From: Bacteroidetes bacterium GWF2_33_16
GTDB taxonomy: Bacteria; Bacteroidota; Bacteroidia; Bacteroidales; UBA12077
Direction of reading: 5' to 3'
Assembly (NCBI GenBank): GCA_001768565.1
Contig: MEOE01000016.1
Span: 62,001 to 126,000 of the forward strand
Length of the DNA stretch: 64,000 bases
The position numbers and the translations under genes were made by a program. Under the pieces are notes generated by a model. It was given only the letters and a program-made list of their open reading frames with translations. It did no database searches and was not told where the DNA came from. Of the stretch, positions 18,270 to 27,526 are shown one piece after another (positions within the stretch are counted from its first letter, which is position 1; each line of letters starts with the position of its first letter).

Positions 18270-18911
18270 TTAAATATTGATTATTCCGTTTTTAATGGCA
18301 TACATAACAAGGCTAGCAGTATTTTTCGAACCTGTTTTTTCAATAATATTTGACCGATGCTTATCAACAGTTCTTTTACTAATAAATAATTTTTCTGAAA
18401 TTTCCTGGTTTGAAAATCCTTTACTAATAAGACTCAATATCTCAATCTCTCTATCAGATAGTAATGAGTCGGTATATTTCTGTGATTTTGAATGAATATT
18501 CTTTACTAATGATAATAATAGCTCCTTCGAGAAACAACTATCACCTTTTGCAACTGTATCCAATGAATCAATTACTTCATCAATCTCTGAATTTTTAAGC
18601 AGAAAGCCCTTCACACCAGCTTCAATCATTTTGAGATAATACTCGTGTTCGCCAAACATGGTTAGTGCAATTATTTTCAAGTTTGGATATTTATTAAGTG
18701 CTTCAACAGTTGCTTCAATACCATCTTTAACGGGCATTTCAATATCCATAAAAACTATTGTATTGGTAAAGTTTTTAATGATATTCAAAAATTCCTGTCC
18801 ATTTGAGGCTTCTGCTACAACCTCAGCTTTACCTGAACTGTTTAATAACAATTTTAATCCATTCCTAAATAACGAATGATCATCAACTAAAAAAACTTTA
18901 TGTTTTATCAT
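18270..18911 (-). CDS. NarL/FixJ-type response regulator
   Basis: A 213-residue DNA-binding response regulator. The receiver begins VFLVDDHSLFRNGLK, has phosphoacceptor Asp56 in VFMDIEMPVKDG and the conserved Lys in FLLKNSEIDE. The C-terminal LuxR-type helix-turn-helix has LSDREIEILSLISKGFSNQEISEKLFISKRTVDKH. I chose the ATG at 18911 over an in-frame TTG at 18923. The start overlaps the end of the upstream kinase gene by 14 bases, so the two form a coupled two-component pair. Targets are unknown. Confidence 0.93.
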   Translation of the reverse strand: MIKHKVFLVDDHSLFRNGLKLLLNSSGKAEVVAEASNGQEFLNIIKNFTNTIVFMDIEMPVKDGIEATVEALNKYPNLKIIALTMFGEHEYYLKMIEAGVKGFLLKNSEIDEVIDSLDTVAKGDSCFSKELLLSLVKNIHSKSQKYTDSLLSDREIEILSLISKGFSNQEISEKLFISKRTVDKHRSNIIEKTGSKNTASLVMYAIKNGIINI

Positions 18912-19866
18912 GTTTTCGTCCAATATGTATACTAAATGTTGCTTTGAATCCTATTTTCGATTTGCTCTCGAACTTATAAGTGCCATTAACTGATTCAATT
19001 CTCGAAATCATATTTCGTAGACCTGTACCACTTGTATTCTCTTGCAGAACCTTACTAACATCAAACCCTTTCCCATTGTCTTCATATATCAAATCAAGAA
19101 TACTATCAGTCGAGGTTAGATTAATTCTAATATTCTTCGCATTACCATGTTGCAAACTATTATTTACCAACTCACAAATAGTCCGGTATAATACTACCTC
19201 AATATTTGTTGGAAATCTCTGTTTATAAATAGTTGAATCAACATTTATTTCAACAACTTTGGTTTCATTTATTTTATCAGTAAAGTTTTTCACAGCACTC
19301 GCCAATCCGAAGTTTGTAAGTACATGTGGACTTAAATTATTGGAGATTTCTTTAATGCTTTTTATTGCCTCATTAATTACATGATCAGTATTTTTTATTA
19401 TTTCGAGATTTTTTTCATCTTTCTCTGTTTTCATTAAAGCCGAAACCGACATTTTAACTGTTGATAAAAGTGGTCCCAGCCCATCATGTAAATCTTTGGC
19501 AAAACGTTTTCGCTCACGTTCTTCTGTCTCGATAATTGCATTTAGCACATTCTTTTCTGCAATTTTTCGGGCATATTCTGCTCGTCGCATATAATTGAAT
19601 ATTTCGGGAATAATAATTACACCCGAAGCAATAAATATTGAAATTAATACAGATATCCAGTCGTTTAGGACAACTAATTCTTCCAACCGTGGGCGGTTCA
19701 TATATTGAAATAAATCGATTAAATAACGAAAAGCCATAAAAACAAAACCTGCCGAAATTAAAATCCAGGAGATTTTATATTTAGTAACTTTTGTTAACCG
19801 AAGAGCTACAACAACTGCAACAAGTTGCAGCACAATGGAGATAATTAAAGCAATATATCGAAGCAT
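18898..19866 (-). CDS. NarL-family (HisKA_3) sensor histidine kinase
   Basis: A 322-residue membrane kinase, partner of the regulator at 18270-18911. Three hydrophobic segments (about 4-24, 33-53, 70-90) form a compact membrane part with no large periplasmic sensor. A coiled linker leads to HisKA_3 with RFAKDLHDGLGPLLSTVKMS (His127). The ATPase domain has ELVNNSLQHGNAKNIRINL, YEDNGKGFD and GTGLRNMISRIE. The signal is probably sensed in the membrane, as in many short kinases of this class. A minus-strand TATCTTTG at 19885-19892 is a likely -7 element. Confidence 0.92.
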   Translation of the reverse strand: MLRYIALIISIVLQLVAVVVALRLTKVTKYKISWILISAGFVFMAFRYLIDLFQYMNRPRLEELVVLNDWISVLISIFIASGVIIIPEIFNYMRRAEYARKIAEKNVLNAIIETEERERKRFAKDLHDGLGPLLSTVKMSVSALMKTEKDEKNLEIIKNTDHVINEAIKSIKEISNNLSPHVLTNFGLASAVKNFTDKINETKVVEINVDSTIYKQRFPTNIEVVLYRTICELVNNSLQHGNAKNIRINLTSTDSILDLIYEDNGKGFDVSKVLQENTSGTGLRNMISRIESVNGTYKFESKSKIGFKATFSIHIGRKHDKT

Positions 19867-19884
19867 ATCAATAAATTATAATTT

Positions 19885-19892
19885 CAAAGATA
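19885..19892 (-). promoter_or_regulatory. Candidate -7 element for the two-component pair
   Basis: TATCTTTG on the minus strand, 19 bases upstream of the kinase ATG, matches TAnnTTTG exactly. No good -33 TTTG is seen at the expected distance. The rest of the 266-base divergent region (19867-20132) is AT-rich, with a weaker plus-strand TATCTTTA at 20105-20112 that could serve the ABC exporter. Confidence 0.42.
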
Positions 19893-20132
19893 TTTATTTA
19901 AAACGAACTAACCTTTTATGTTATCGAGGATTTTTAAAAGAATTATTTTTAAGATGAATAAAAAAATTTAAAATGTAACATATTAACCAATAAATTAACT
20001 AACACAAAAGATAATATTTATTATACTTAAAAGTATTAAAAACAGAATTAACAATATTTAACGTCAAATGACAATGAAATTAATTATGGGTATTACAATT
20101 TATCTATCTTTACTTTTTTAAAAATTAAATTT

Positions 20133-21056
20133 ATGGAATTATTACGAGCACAAAATGTCGATAAACGTTTTGCTAATCATCTTGCACTGGACAAAGTAAA
20201 TATATCTGTTCCAGAAAATAGTATTTATGGACTTTTAGGTCCGAATGGAGCAGGAAAAACTACTCTAATTCGAATTATTAATCGAATTACAGCACCTGAT
20301 AGTGGCGAAATATTTTTAAATGGCAGACCATTACATCCTGATGATGTTCACAATATTGGTTATTTACCTGAAGAGCGAGGCTTATATAAGAAAATGAAAG
20401 TTGGTGAGCAAGCTCTTTACCTTGCTCAGCTTAAAGGTCTGTCGAAACACGATGCATTAAAAAAACTCAAATTTTGGTTCGAAAAATTTGAAATACAAGC
20501 ATGGTGGGACAAAAAAGTTGAGGAGCTTTCAAAAGGAATGCAACAAAAAGTTCAGTTTATAACAACAGTAATTCATGAGCCCAAGTTGCTAATATTTGAC
20601 GAACCTTTTAGTGGATTCGATCCAATTAATGCCAATATGCTTAAACAGGAAATCCTGGATATGAAAGCCAATGGAGCAACTATTATTTTTTCGACCCATA
20701 ATATGGGGTCAGTAGAAGAACTTTGTGATCATATAACACTGATTAATAAATCAAAAAACATACTCGAAGGACAGATTGATGAAATACGTAATCGTTACAA
20801 ATCGAATATTTATGAGATATCTTTCCATGGAGAAATAGATAAACTTGAAGGATCGCTAAACAATCATTACGAAGTAGTTAAAAAACTAAAAGTTAATGGG
20901 AAAAATGCCATCCAAGTAAAGCTTCTACACCAAACCAATGAGAATGAATTATTATCATTAATCATTCCGTCAGTTGAAATTATATCATTTAACGAGGTAA
21001 TGCCTAGTATGAATGATATTTTTATTGATGTGGTAAATGAGAATAAAAACAAGTAG
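20133..21056 (+). CDS. ABC exporter ATP-binding protein, NatA/YhaQ-like
   Basis: The 307-residue ATPase has Walker A GPNGAGKTT (36-44), the signature ELSKGMQQKVQ, Walker B LLIFDEPFSGFDP and H-loop IIFSTHNM. Residues after about 220 form the DUF4162-like C-terminal extension seen in NatA-type ATPases. It pairs with the ABC-2 permease 18 bases downstream. NatAB of Bacillus exports sodium; whether this pair does so, or exports another compound, is not shown by sequence. Confidence 0.9.
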   Translation: MELLRAQNVDKRFANHLALDKVNISVPENSIYGLLGPNGAGKTTLIRIINRITAPDSGEIFLNGRPLHPDDVHNIGYLPEERGLYKKMKVGEQALYLAQLKGLSKHDALKKLKFWFEKFEIQAWWDKKVEELSKGMQQKVQFITTVIHEPKLLIFDEPFSGFDPINANMLKQEILDMKANGATIIFSTHNMGSVEELCDHITLINKSKNILEGQIDEIRNRYKSNIYEISFHGEIDKLEGSLNNHYEVVKKLKVNGKNAIQVKLLHQTNENELLSLIIPSVEIISFNEVMPSMNDIFIDVVNENKNK

Positions 21057-21074
21057 TAAAAAAATATAAAAATC

Positions 21075-22430
21075 ATGAATAAAATTAGATTAATCATATC
21101 TAGAGAATATTTAACCCGGGTTAAAAAGAAATCATTTATAGCAATGACCATACTTGGTCCGATTCTATTTGCAGCTCTGTTTATTGCGCCAGCGTGGATT
21201 GCATCAATGGAAGATACTGATATTAAAACGATTGCCGTAATAGACAGCTCGAAGGTTTTTGTGAATAAAATACAAGATACCGATTATATAAAATTCAAAT
21301 ATCTTGAAAATACTTCGTTAAATGAGGCAAGGAAAATTTTCGCTCAATCAGAATATTACGCTATACTTCAGATATTACCAAGTATTACCTACGAACCCAG
21401 TGCAGTGCATCTGTTTTCCATTAAACAACCTGGTTTTGCTGTAAAAAATTACATATCAAGCTCCATGGAAAAGGAGCTAAAAAACCAAAAATTACGTGCT
21501 GCTGGAATAAATGAAGACGTCCTTAAATCAATTAAATCTGATGTTTCCATTAGAACAATTCAGTGGACTGAAGATGGAAAAGAAAAAGAAGGCTCAACCG
21601 AAATTGCAATGGCCGTTGGTTATGCCAGTGGTTTTCTAATTTACTTCTTTATTTTCATGTTCGGAGCCCAGGTTATGCGTGGTGTTATTGAAGAGAAATC
21701 GAGTAGGATTGTTGAAATTATTATCTCGTCTGCTCGTCCTTTTGAATTAATGATGGGTAAAATTGTTGGTGTTGCCTTAGTTGGATTAACACAATTTATT
21801 CTTTGGATAGTGCTTACTTTTGCAATAGTTGCCGGGGTAAAAACAGTTATGTTTCCTCAACTTGGAACAAAAAATGCTCAAGAAGTTGTAGCTCAGGATA
21901 TGTTTGCTGCCGCAGGTCAAGACATTCCTGACGAAGCACAGCAGGTTATTCAGCAACAGCAGAGCATGCAGGAATTCGAAAATATATTCAATTCATTAAA
22001 GACTGTTAATTATGGATTAATGATTGGATCCTTTATCTTTTTCTTTTTAGGCGGATATTTATTGTATGGTTCTTTGTTTGCAGCTATTGGATCAGCTGTT
22101 GATAACGAAGCCGATACACAGCAGTTTATGTTTCCAATTACAATCCCTCTTATTCTAGGAATTTTTGTAATGATGAACGCTATACAAACACCTGACAGTC
22201 CAGTTGCATTTTGGTTCTCAATAATTCCATTTACTTCACCAATAGTAATGATGGTTCGTATTCCGTTTGGTGTTCCATACTGGGAAATTGCACTATCAAT
22301 GGGATTACTTATATTAACTTTTGTCTTTACAACTTGGTTGGCAGGTAAAATTTACCGTACAGGCATTTTAATGTATGGCAAAAAAATAAATTACAAGGAA
22401 CTGTGGAAATGGATACGCTATAAATATTAA
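21075..22430 (+). CDS. ABC-2 type permease, NatB/YhaP-like
   Basis: A 451-residue membrane partner of the ATPase upstream. One hydrophobic segment near the N-terminus (about 22-44) is followed by a large extracytoplasmic domain (about 45-180), and then five more segments. The conserved ABC-2 block GVIEEKSSRIVEIIISSARPFELMMGKI lies at about 209-236. A Gln-rich soluble loop (QDIPDEAQQVIQQQQSMQEF) sits between the third and fourth segments. A strong terminator follows at 22452-22480, so the transporter is probably a two-gene operon. Confidence 0.9.
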   Translation: MNKIRLIISREYLTRVKKKSFIAMTILGPILFAALFIAPAWIASMEDTDIKTIAVIDSSKVFVNKIQDTDYIKFKYLENTSLNEARKIFAQSEYYAILQILPSITYEPSAVHLFSIKQPGFAVKNYISSSMEKELKNQKLRAAGINEDVLKSIKSDVSIRTIQWTEDGKEKEGSTEIAMAVGYASGFLIYFFIFMFGAQVMRGVIEEKSSRIVEIIISSARPFELMMGKIVGVALVGLTQFILWIVLTFAIVAGVKTVMFPQLGTKNAQEVVAQDMFAAAGQDIPDEAQQVIQQQQSMQEFENIFNSLKTVNYGLMIGSFIFFFLGGYLLYGSLFAAIGSAVDNEADTQQFMFPITIPLILGIFVMMNAIQTPDSPVAFWFSIIPFTSPIVMMVRIPFGVPYWEIALSMGLLILTFVFTTWLAGKIYRTGILMYGKKINYKELWKWIRYKY

Positions 22431-22451
22431 TTTAGAATAAACCACTTTTCA

Positions 22452-22487
22452 AAACTATCTGTTTACTTAGCAGATAGTTTTTTTAAT
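22452..22487 (+). terminator. Rho-independent terminator after the ABC exporter
   Basis: A perfect 10-bp stem, AAACTATCTG (22452-22461) with CAGATAGTTT (22471-22480), a 9-base loop and a T-run continuing to 22484. It lies 22 bases after the permease stop and before the ppx ATG at 22496. Confidence 0.85.
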
Positions 22488-22495
22488 TTAAAAAT

Positions 22496-23425
22496 ATGAG
22501 AATCGCTATTATCGATTTAGGAACGAATACATTTAACTTGTTAATTGCCGATATAAAGGCAAATAAGCAGTATAGTATTATTTTTAATGATAAAACAGGA
22601 GTAAAACTAGGTAAGGATGGAATAAATAAGAGGATTATTACTCCAGATGCTTTTCAGCGAGCCTTAAATGGAATTGCACAGCACATAAAGTCGATTAATA
22701 AATTTAAAGCAGAAAAGATAGTCGCAATAGCAACATCAGGCATTAGAAGCACACAAAATGGGGATGAGTTGGTTTCACAAATACAAAAACAATTCGGTGT
22801 TTCTGTTCAGATTATTACCGGTGATAAAGAAGCTGAATTAATTTATCGTGGAGTGAAACAAACAATTGAGTTTTCAATCGAGAATATTTTAATACTTGAT
22901 ATTGGTGGTGGAAGTAATGAATTTATAATTGCCAATAAAGATGGTTTGCAATGGAAACAAAGCTATAATCTGGGAATGGCGCGACTGCTTGATAAATTTA
23001 ATCCTTCGGATCCAATAACCACCAAAGAAATTGAAAAGGTCGAGCTTTATATTGATTCCAAATTAAAAACATTGTATAATGCTGTAGCGATATATAAACC
23101 TACACAACTTGTTGGGTCATCGGGTACTTTCGATACAATACGCGAAATGATAATTGAACGTAAAAGGCTAGATAAATCGCACTATGAGCTTCATAAATCA
23201 TTCCCTGTTGAACTCGATGATTACTATTTGCTTCATAATGCTTTAATCAAATCAACATCCCAGGAAAGGTTAATTATGAAAGGGTTAGAATTTGTTAGAG
23301 TAGAAATGATTGTTCTAGCCAGTATTTTTGTTAAATTTATAGTTCAAAAACTAAACATAAAATCAATAACCCAATCATCATTCGCTTTAAAAGAAGGAAT
23401 GATTGACAAAATCATAAATGGTTAA
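22496..23425 (+). CDS. Ppx/GppA family phosphatase (exopolyphosphatase-like)
   Basis: The 309-residue protein has the ASKHA-fold motifs of the family: AIIDLGTNTFNLLIADI at the N-terminus, ATSGIRSTQNGDEL, LDIGGGSNEFIIA and VGSSGTFDTI. It lacks the C-terminal HD-like extension of E. coli Ppx, as do many Bacteroidota members. It would hydrolyse polyphosphate or pppGpp; the sequence does not separate the two. It begins just past a terminator and is followed after 11 bases by an NtrC-type regulator, suggesting co-transcription. Confidence 0.87.
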   Translation: MRIAIIDLGTNTFNLLIADIKANKQYSIIFNDKTGVKLGKDGINKRIITPDAFQRALNGIAQHIKSINKFKAEKIVAIATSGIRSTQNGDELVSQIQKQFGVSVQIITGDKEAELIYRGVKQTIEFSIENILILDIGGGSNEFIIANKDGLQWKQSYNLGMARLLDKFNPSDPITTKEIEKVELYIDSKLKTLYNAVAIYKPTQLVGSSGTFDTIREMIIERKRLDKSHYELHKSFPVELDDYYLLHNALIKSTSQERLIMKGLEFVRVEMIVLASIFVKFIVQKLNIKSITQSSFALKEGMIDKIING

Positions 23426-23436
23426 ATAAATTAAAT

Positions 23437-24603
23437 ATGGCTAAAATATTAGTTATCGACGATGAAAAGAGCATTCGCGAAACCTTAAAGGAGATTCTTG
23501 AATATGAAAAACATGAGGTAGATCTGGCATGCGATGGAGATCAGGGTTTGGAATTGTTCAAATCAAATAAATACGATGTTGTATTGCTCGATATAAAAAT
23601 GCCCAAAAAGGATGGACTTGAAGTGCTTGACGACCTATTAGCTGAAACAGATGATATGCCAATTATTATGATATCGGGCCATGGCAATATCGATACTGCT
23701 GTAGAATCGATTAAGAAGGGTGCTTATGATTTTATTGAGAAGCCTCTTGATTTAAATAGACTTCTGGTTACTATCCGAAATGCAATGGATAAAAATTCAC
23801 TCCTCAAAGAAACCAAAATACTTAAACGACAAGTTAATAAAACATATGATATTGTTGGAGAAACACAAGCAATTGAAAAGGTTAAAACGATGATCGAGAA
23901 GGTTGCTCCAACAGATGCACGCGTATTAATTACTGGCGATAATGGCTCAGGGAAAGAACTTGTTGCACGATGGTTACATGAAAAAAGTACACGTGCAGGA
24001 AATCCATTTGTTGAGGTAAATTGCGCTGCAATACCATCGGAGTTAATAGAAAGCGAATTATTTGGCCACGAAAAAGGTGCTTTTACATCGGCCCATAAAC
24101 AACGTAAAGGGAAATTTGAGCAAGCACATACCGGCACTATCTTTCTTGATGAAATTGGTGATATGAGCCTTAATGCTCAAGCGAAAGTCCTAAAAGCACT
24201 TGAAGAAAAAAAAGTATCACGCGTTGGGAGTGATAAAGATATTCATGTAGATGTTCGAATTATTGCTGCTACAAATAAAAACCTGAAAGAAGAAATTCAG
24301 AAAAATAATTTCCGCGAAGATTTATACCATCGCTTAAGTGTTATTCTTATTCATGTTCCATCTCTTAACGATCGCAAAGAAGATATTCCTCTACTAGCTG
24401 ATCACTTTAATGAACTTATTTGTCGTGATTATGGTGTACCTAAAAAAATTATTAAACCAGAAGCTATAAAAGAATTGCAGAAAATAAACTGGACTGGTAA
24501 TATTCGGGAATTTAGAAATGTTTTGGAACGATTAATTATTTTGTGCGAAAAAGAAATTAATGGAGATGATGTTATTGCTTATGCTCAACCCATTTCCAAA
24601 TAA
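23437..24603 (+). CDS. Sigma-54-type response regulator lacking a DNA-binding domain
   Basis: A 388-residue protein. The receiver has LVIDDEKSIRETL, phosphoacceptor Asp52 (LLDIKMPKKDG) and Lys102. The AAA+ domain has Walker A GDNGSGKE (167-174), the sigma-54 contact loop GAFTSA (214-219), Walker B GTIFLDEIGDM and the sensor region NWTGNIREFRNVLERL. The protein stops about 30 residues after that, at AYAQPISK, where NtrC relatives carry a Fis-type helix-turn-helix of 50-60 residues. The stop is clean and no such domain follows in another frame that I could see. It may act from solution like FlgR of Helicobacter. Confidence 0.9.
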   Translation: MAKILVIDDEKSIRETLKEILEYEKHEVDLACDGDQGLELFKSNKYDVVLLDIKMPKKDGLEVLDDLLAETDDMPIIMISGHGNIDTAVESIKKGAYDFIEKPLDLNRLLVTIRNAMDKNSLLKETKILKRQVNKTYDIVGETQAIEKVKTMIEKVAPTDARVLITGDNGSGKELVARWLHEKSTRAGNPFVEVNCAAIPSELIESELFGHEKGAFTSAHKQRKGKFEQAHTGTIFLDEIGDMSLNAQAKVLKALEEKKVSRVGSDKDIHVDVRIIAATNKNLKEEIQKNNFREDLYHRLSVILIHVPSLNDRKEDIPLLADHFNELICRDYGVPKKIIKPEAIKELQKINWTGNIREFRNVLERLIILCEKEINGDDVIAYAQPISK

Positions 24604-24672
24604 GTAAGCATTTGTATTTAGTACAATTGGTTTTTTATAAAAATTAAAAACAAACAATTAAAAACTAAACTC

Positions 24673-26127
24673 ATGTCACGGTTAGAAAAAGATTTTTTAG
24701 GTGAAAAAGAAATTAATAAAAATGCCCTATATGGCATACATTCTGTTCGTGCCCGAGAAAATTTTCCTGACAATTCAATGTTTCACCTGGAGTGGTACAA
24801 AGCAATAGGAATTACAAAACTTGCTTTCTTTCTCACATATAAAACATTTAAGAAAAATGTGATTGAACAAGAAATGCTAGAAAATACGCCTTTATCCCTT
24901 ATCGATGATTTGATAATTACTGCTCTGATTGAAACAGCTGAAGAGGTTGCCGAAGGCAAATATTTTCAAAATTTTATTATTCCTGCAATACAAGGTGGAG
25001 CTGGTGCCAGCATTAATATGAATATTAACGAGATAATTACAAATGCTGCATTAATAAGAATGGACCTAAGTCCTGGAGATTACGATCAAATAAATCCCAT
25101 CGAACATGCAAATATTTTCCAATCGACAAATGATGTTATTCCCTCATCACTTAAAATTGCAGTAACGAAGTTACTTATTGATCTTAACGAGCAAATTAAT
25201 GAACTAAAGCTTGAAGTTGAAAAACTTGAACACCAAAATAAGAACAAACTTAGAATTGCTTATACCCAAATGCAGCAATCTGCGCCTTCTTCATACGCAA
25301 GACTTTTTAGCACATATGCCGAGGCCTTGTCGCGCGACTTACAGCGCATTTCGAAATGTAATGAAAAGATGACAATGATAAATTTGGGAGATCGCTCATT
25401 AGAAACAGGAGTGCCCGTTCCGGAGATTTTTATTAAGGAATTGATGCCAACTATTCAGAAACTAACTAACCACAACTTTAATCGTAGCAAGAATTTGTCG
25501 GATACAAATAATAACTATGATTCATGGGTTACAGTGCATGCATTTCTTAAAACTCATGCAGTAAATCTTGAAAAAATTGCATCTGATGTGAGACTTCTTT
25601 CTTCAGATTTGTTCGGCGCAAAAGAGATATCCATTCCTCAAAAAGAAGCTGGAGATTATGCCATGAGTGGTAAAAATAATCCCGTTATTACTGAATTTGT
25701 TATTAGTGCAGCACACAAAATTTATGCGAACGATATGCTTATCACATCACTTAGTGCCCAAGGATCACTCGACTCAAATGCCTATTTGCCAATAATTGGA
25801 AATGCCTTGTTGGAGAGCATAAAGTTACTTACTGCAGCTAACAAAACGCTACAAGAAAATTTGTTTAGTAATATAATAATTAATAGTGATCTGGCAGAAG
25901 ATAGATTATACCATAGCTCCACGATTACAAATGCATTAATTGTATATATTGGATCTCATAAAGCAGCCAAATTGGCTAAAGAAATGCAAAAAAGTGGAAA
26001 AGATATTTTCAGAGTAAATAGCAAGCTAAAAATAATTGATCCTGATAAACTGGAAAAAATTCTTACCCCAAAGAATCTCCTTAAAATGGGATTTACTATA
26101 AATGATTTAACAGAATTTAGTGGGTAA
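24673..26127 (+). CDS. Aspartate ammonia-lyase homologue with altered catalytic loops
   Basis: The 484-residue protein belongs to the fumarase/aspartase superfamily and starts like aspartase (LEKDFLGEKEINKNALYGIHSVRARENFP). QGGAGASINMN (107-117), FQSTND and TQMQQSAP align with aspartase active-site blocks. The third signature, normally GSSxMPxKxNP, reads GDYAMSGKNNP (327-337): the catalytic Ser is Asp328, while Lys334 and Asn336 are kept. The Thr of GTS is also Ala112. It may be inactive, have shifted specificity, or use Asp as base. It stands alone between the regulator at 23437 and converging glycosyltransferases. Confidence 0.85.
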   Translation: MSRLEKDFLGEKEINKNALYGIHSVRARENFPDNSMFHLEWYKAIGITKLAFFLTYKTFKKNVIEQEMLENTPLSLIDDLIITALIETAEEVAEGKYFQNFIIPAIQGGAGASINMNINEIITNAALIRMDLSPGDYDQINPIEHANIFQSTNDVIPSSLKIAVTKLLIDLNEQINELKLEVEKLEHQNKNKLRIAYTQMQQSAPSSYARLFSTYAEALSRDLQRISKCNEKMTMINLGDRSLETGVPVPEIFIKELMPTIQKLTNHNFNRSKNLSDTNNNYDSWVTVHAFLKTHAVNLEKIASDVRLLSSDLFGAKEISIPQKEAGDYAMSGKNNPVITEFVISAAHKIYANDMLITSLSAQGSLDSNAYLPIIGNALLESIKLLTAANKTLQENLFSNIIINSDLAEDRLYHSSTITNALIVYIGSHKAAKLAKEMQKSGKDIFRVNSKLKIIDPDKLEKILTPKNLLKMGFTINDLTEFSG

Positions 26128-26143
26128 TTACTATTAAACAATG

Positions 26144-27514
26144 TTATTTCTTTTTCTTTTCTGGTTCGCCTTTTAAAGCACTTTCGTAATCTGGTGTTTT
26201 AATTAATGAATTATAGTCATTGGGAAATTTCAATTTGCCAAACACCGACCAATAGGCTTGTTTCGTCATCGAATCCCAATGAATTATTGTTCTTCGATAT
26301 TGAAGTGTTTGGAAAAGATTTAATACTATTAAAATAAGTAGTAAAAATCCTGTAATGTATTTAGCAGTTTTTATTTGATTAAATATATAATCCAAAAATA
26401 CGGCCAGTGGTATTGATAAAAATACATACGACTCAATAAGTGGTCTGGCTCCAAATCCTCCACCATACCACCAACTCCACCAGCTAAATATTATATATAA
26501 ATTTACTATCAAGAAGACTGCTATGGCAACTGAAAACTCTCTTAACCTCCTAAACAGCATTAAAATCCCAATTATGGCAAATAGCATTATTGGAGTATAT
26601 ATTAGCCATCCTTTACGATAACTAAATAACCCATTTATAATATGTGGTTTGGTAAAGAAAAAGCCTTCGTTACCATAAGAATAATAAAACCAATTACCCG
26701 TAGTAAATTTCCAATAAAAAAGTTGAGGAGAAAAAACGATAATAACAATGGCAACCATAACAACTAACTGCCACCAATTTTTCAAAAGTAAATTTATTTT
26801 GGTTTTTAGTGTTTCAAAATTATATACTCCATAAATTATCGGAATTATAAAAGCAACTAAATTAGATGGCCTTACAAGCACTATCAATCCTCCTGACAAT
26901 CCAATTGACATTACCGACAACCAAGATTGTCTTTCGTTCCATTGAATTGAATAGTATAAAAATATACTAAAAAGAAAGAAAGAAAATGAATGTGACATTT
27001 CACCTTCATTGGTAACATAATAAAAGAAATTGGTACCAAAAGCTATAATTAAAATAGTTAAAGCAGTTATCTTATCATTAAAAATCCTGAACAATACCTT
27101 CGAAAGAACAAATAATCCAAGTAACCCATAGAATAAACCTGCCAAACATAAAAACATTCCATATATTGATGAGTACCCATTCGCCTCATAATCTCCGATT
27201 TGAGCTATAGTATGTGCAATAAAAAAGAAAGGTGCATATAAAACAGATAAACCCATTGTCATTTTTTGCACCCTAGAACTATTATCAACAGTCTGGAACC
27301 AGATGCGGCCTTCAAAATCTAATGGTAAACTATCAACAAAGTTAAAACGTAGATCTTTATAAATGAATGTTGCCGGCAGATACGAATAATATGAAACAGT
27401 ATCGTTGTTTATTACCAGATTTTTACGCCATTTCGAGATATTAAAAACGGTCCAGATATAAACAAACGCAACAATGATAAGGACAATAGATGTATATCTG
27501 TTTCTTTTAATCAT
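26144..27514 (-). CDS. Polytopic membrane protein, GT-C glycosyltransferase-like
   Basis: A 456-residue protein with about ten hydrophobic segments and a large first external loop containing NNDTVSYYSYLPATFIYKDL, where the acidic residue after the first helix fits a GT-C fold. It follows another GT-C-like protein by 12 bases and a GT2 transferase before that. It may transfer sugar from a polyprenyl-phosphate donor in the periplasm. The acceptor is unknown. The C-terminal tail is rich in Lys (GEPEKKKK). I do not recognise a named family. Confidence 0.7.
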   Translation of the reverse strand: MIKRNRYTSIVLIIVAFVYIWTVFNISKWRKNLVINNDTVSYYSYLPATFIYKDLRFNFVDSLPLDFEGRIWFQTVDNSSRVQKMTMGLSVLYAPFFFIAHTIAQIGDYEANGYSSIYGMFLCLAGLFYGLLGLFVLSKVLFRIFNDKITALTILIIAFGTNFFYYVTNEGEMSHSFSFFLFSIFLYYSIQWNERQSWLSVMSIGLSGGLIVLVRPSNLVAFIIPIIYGVYNFETLKTKINLLLKNWWQLVVMVAIVIIVFSPQLFYWKFTTGNWFYYSYGNEGFFFTKPHIINGLFSYRKGWLIYTPIMLFAIIGILMLFRRLREFSVAIAVFLIVNLYIIFSWWSWWYGGGFGARPLIESYVFLSIPLAVFLDYIFNQIKTAKYITGFLLLILIVLNLFQTLQYRRTIIHWDSMTKQAYWSVFGKLKFPNDYNSLIKTPDYESALKGEPEKKKK

Positions 27515-27526
27515 TATAACGGCATC

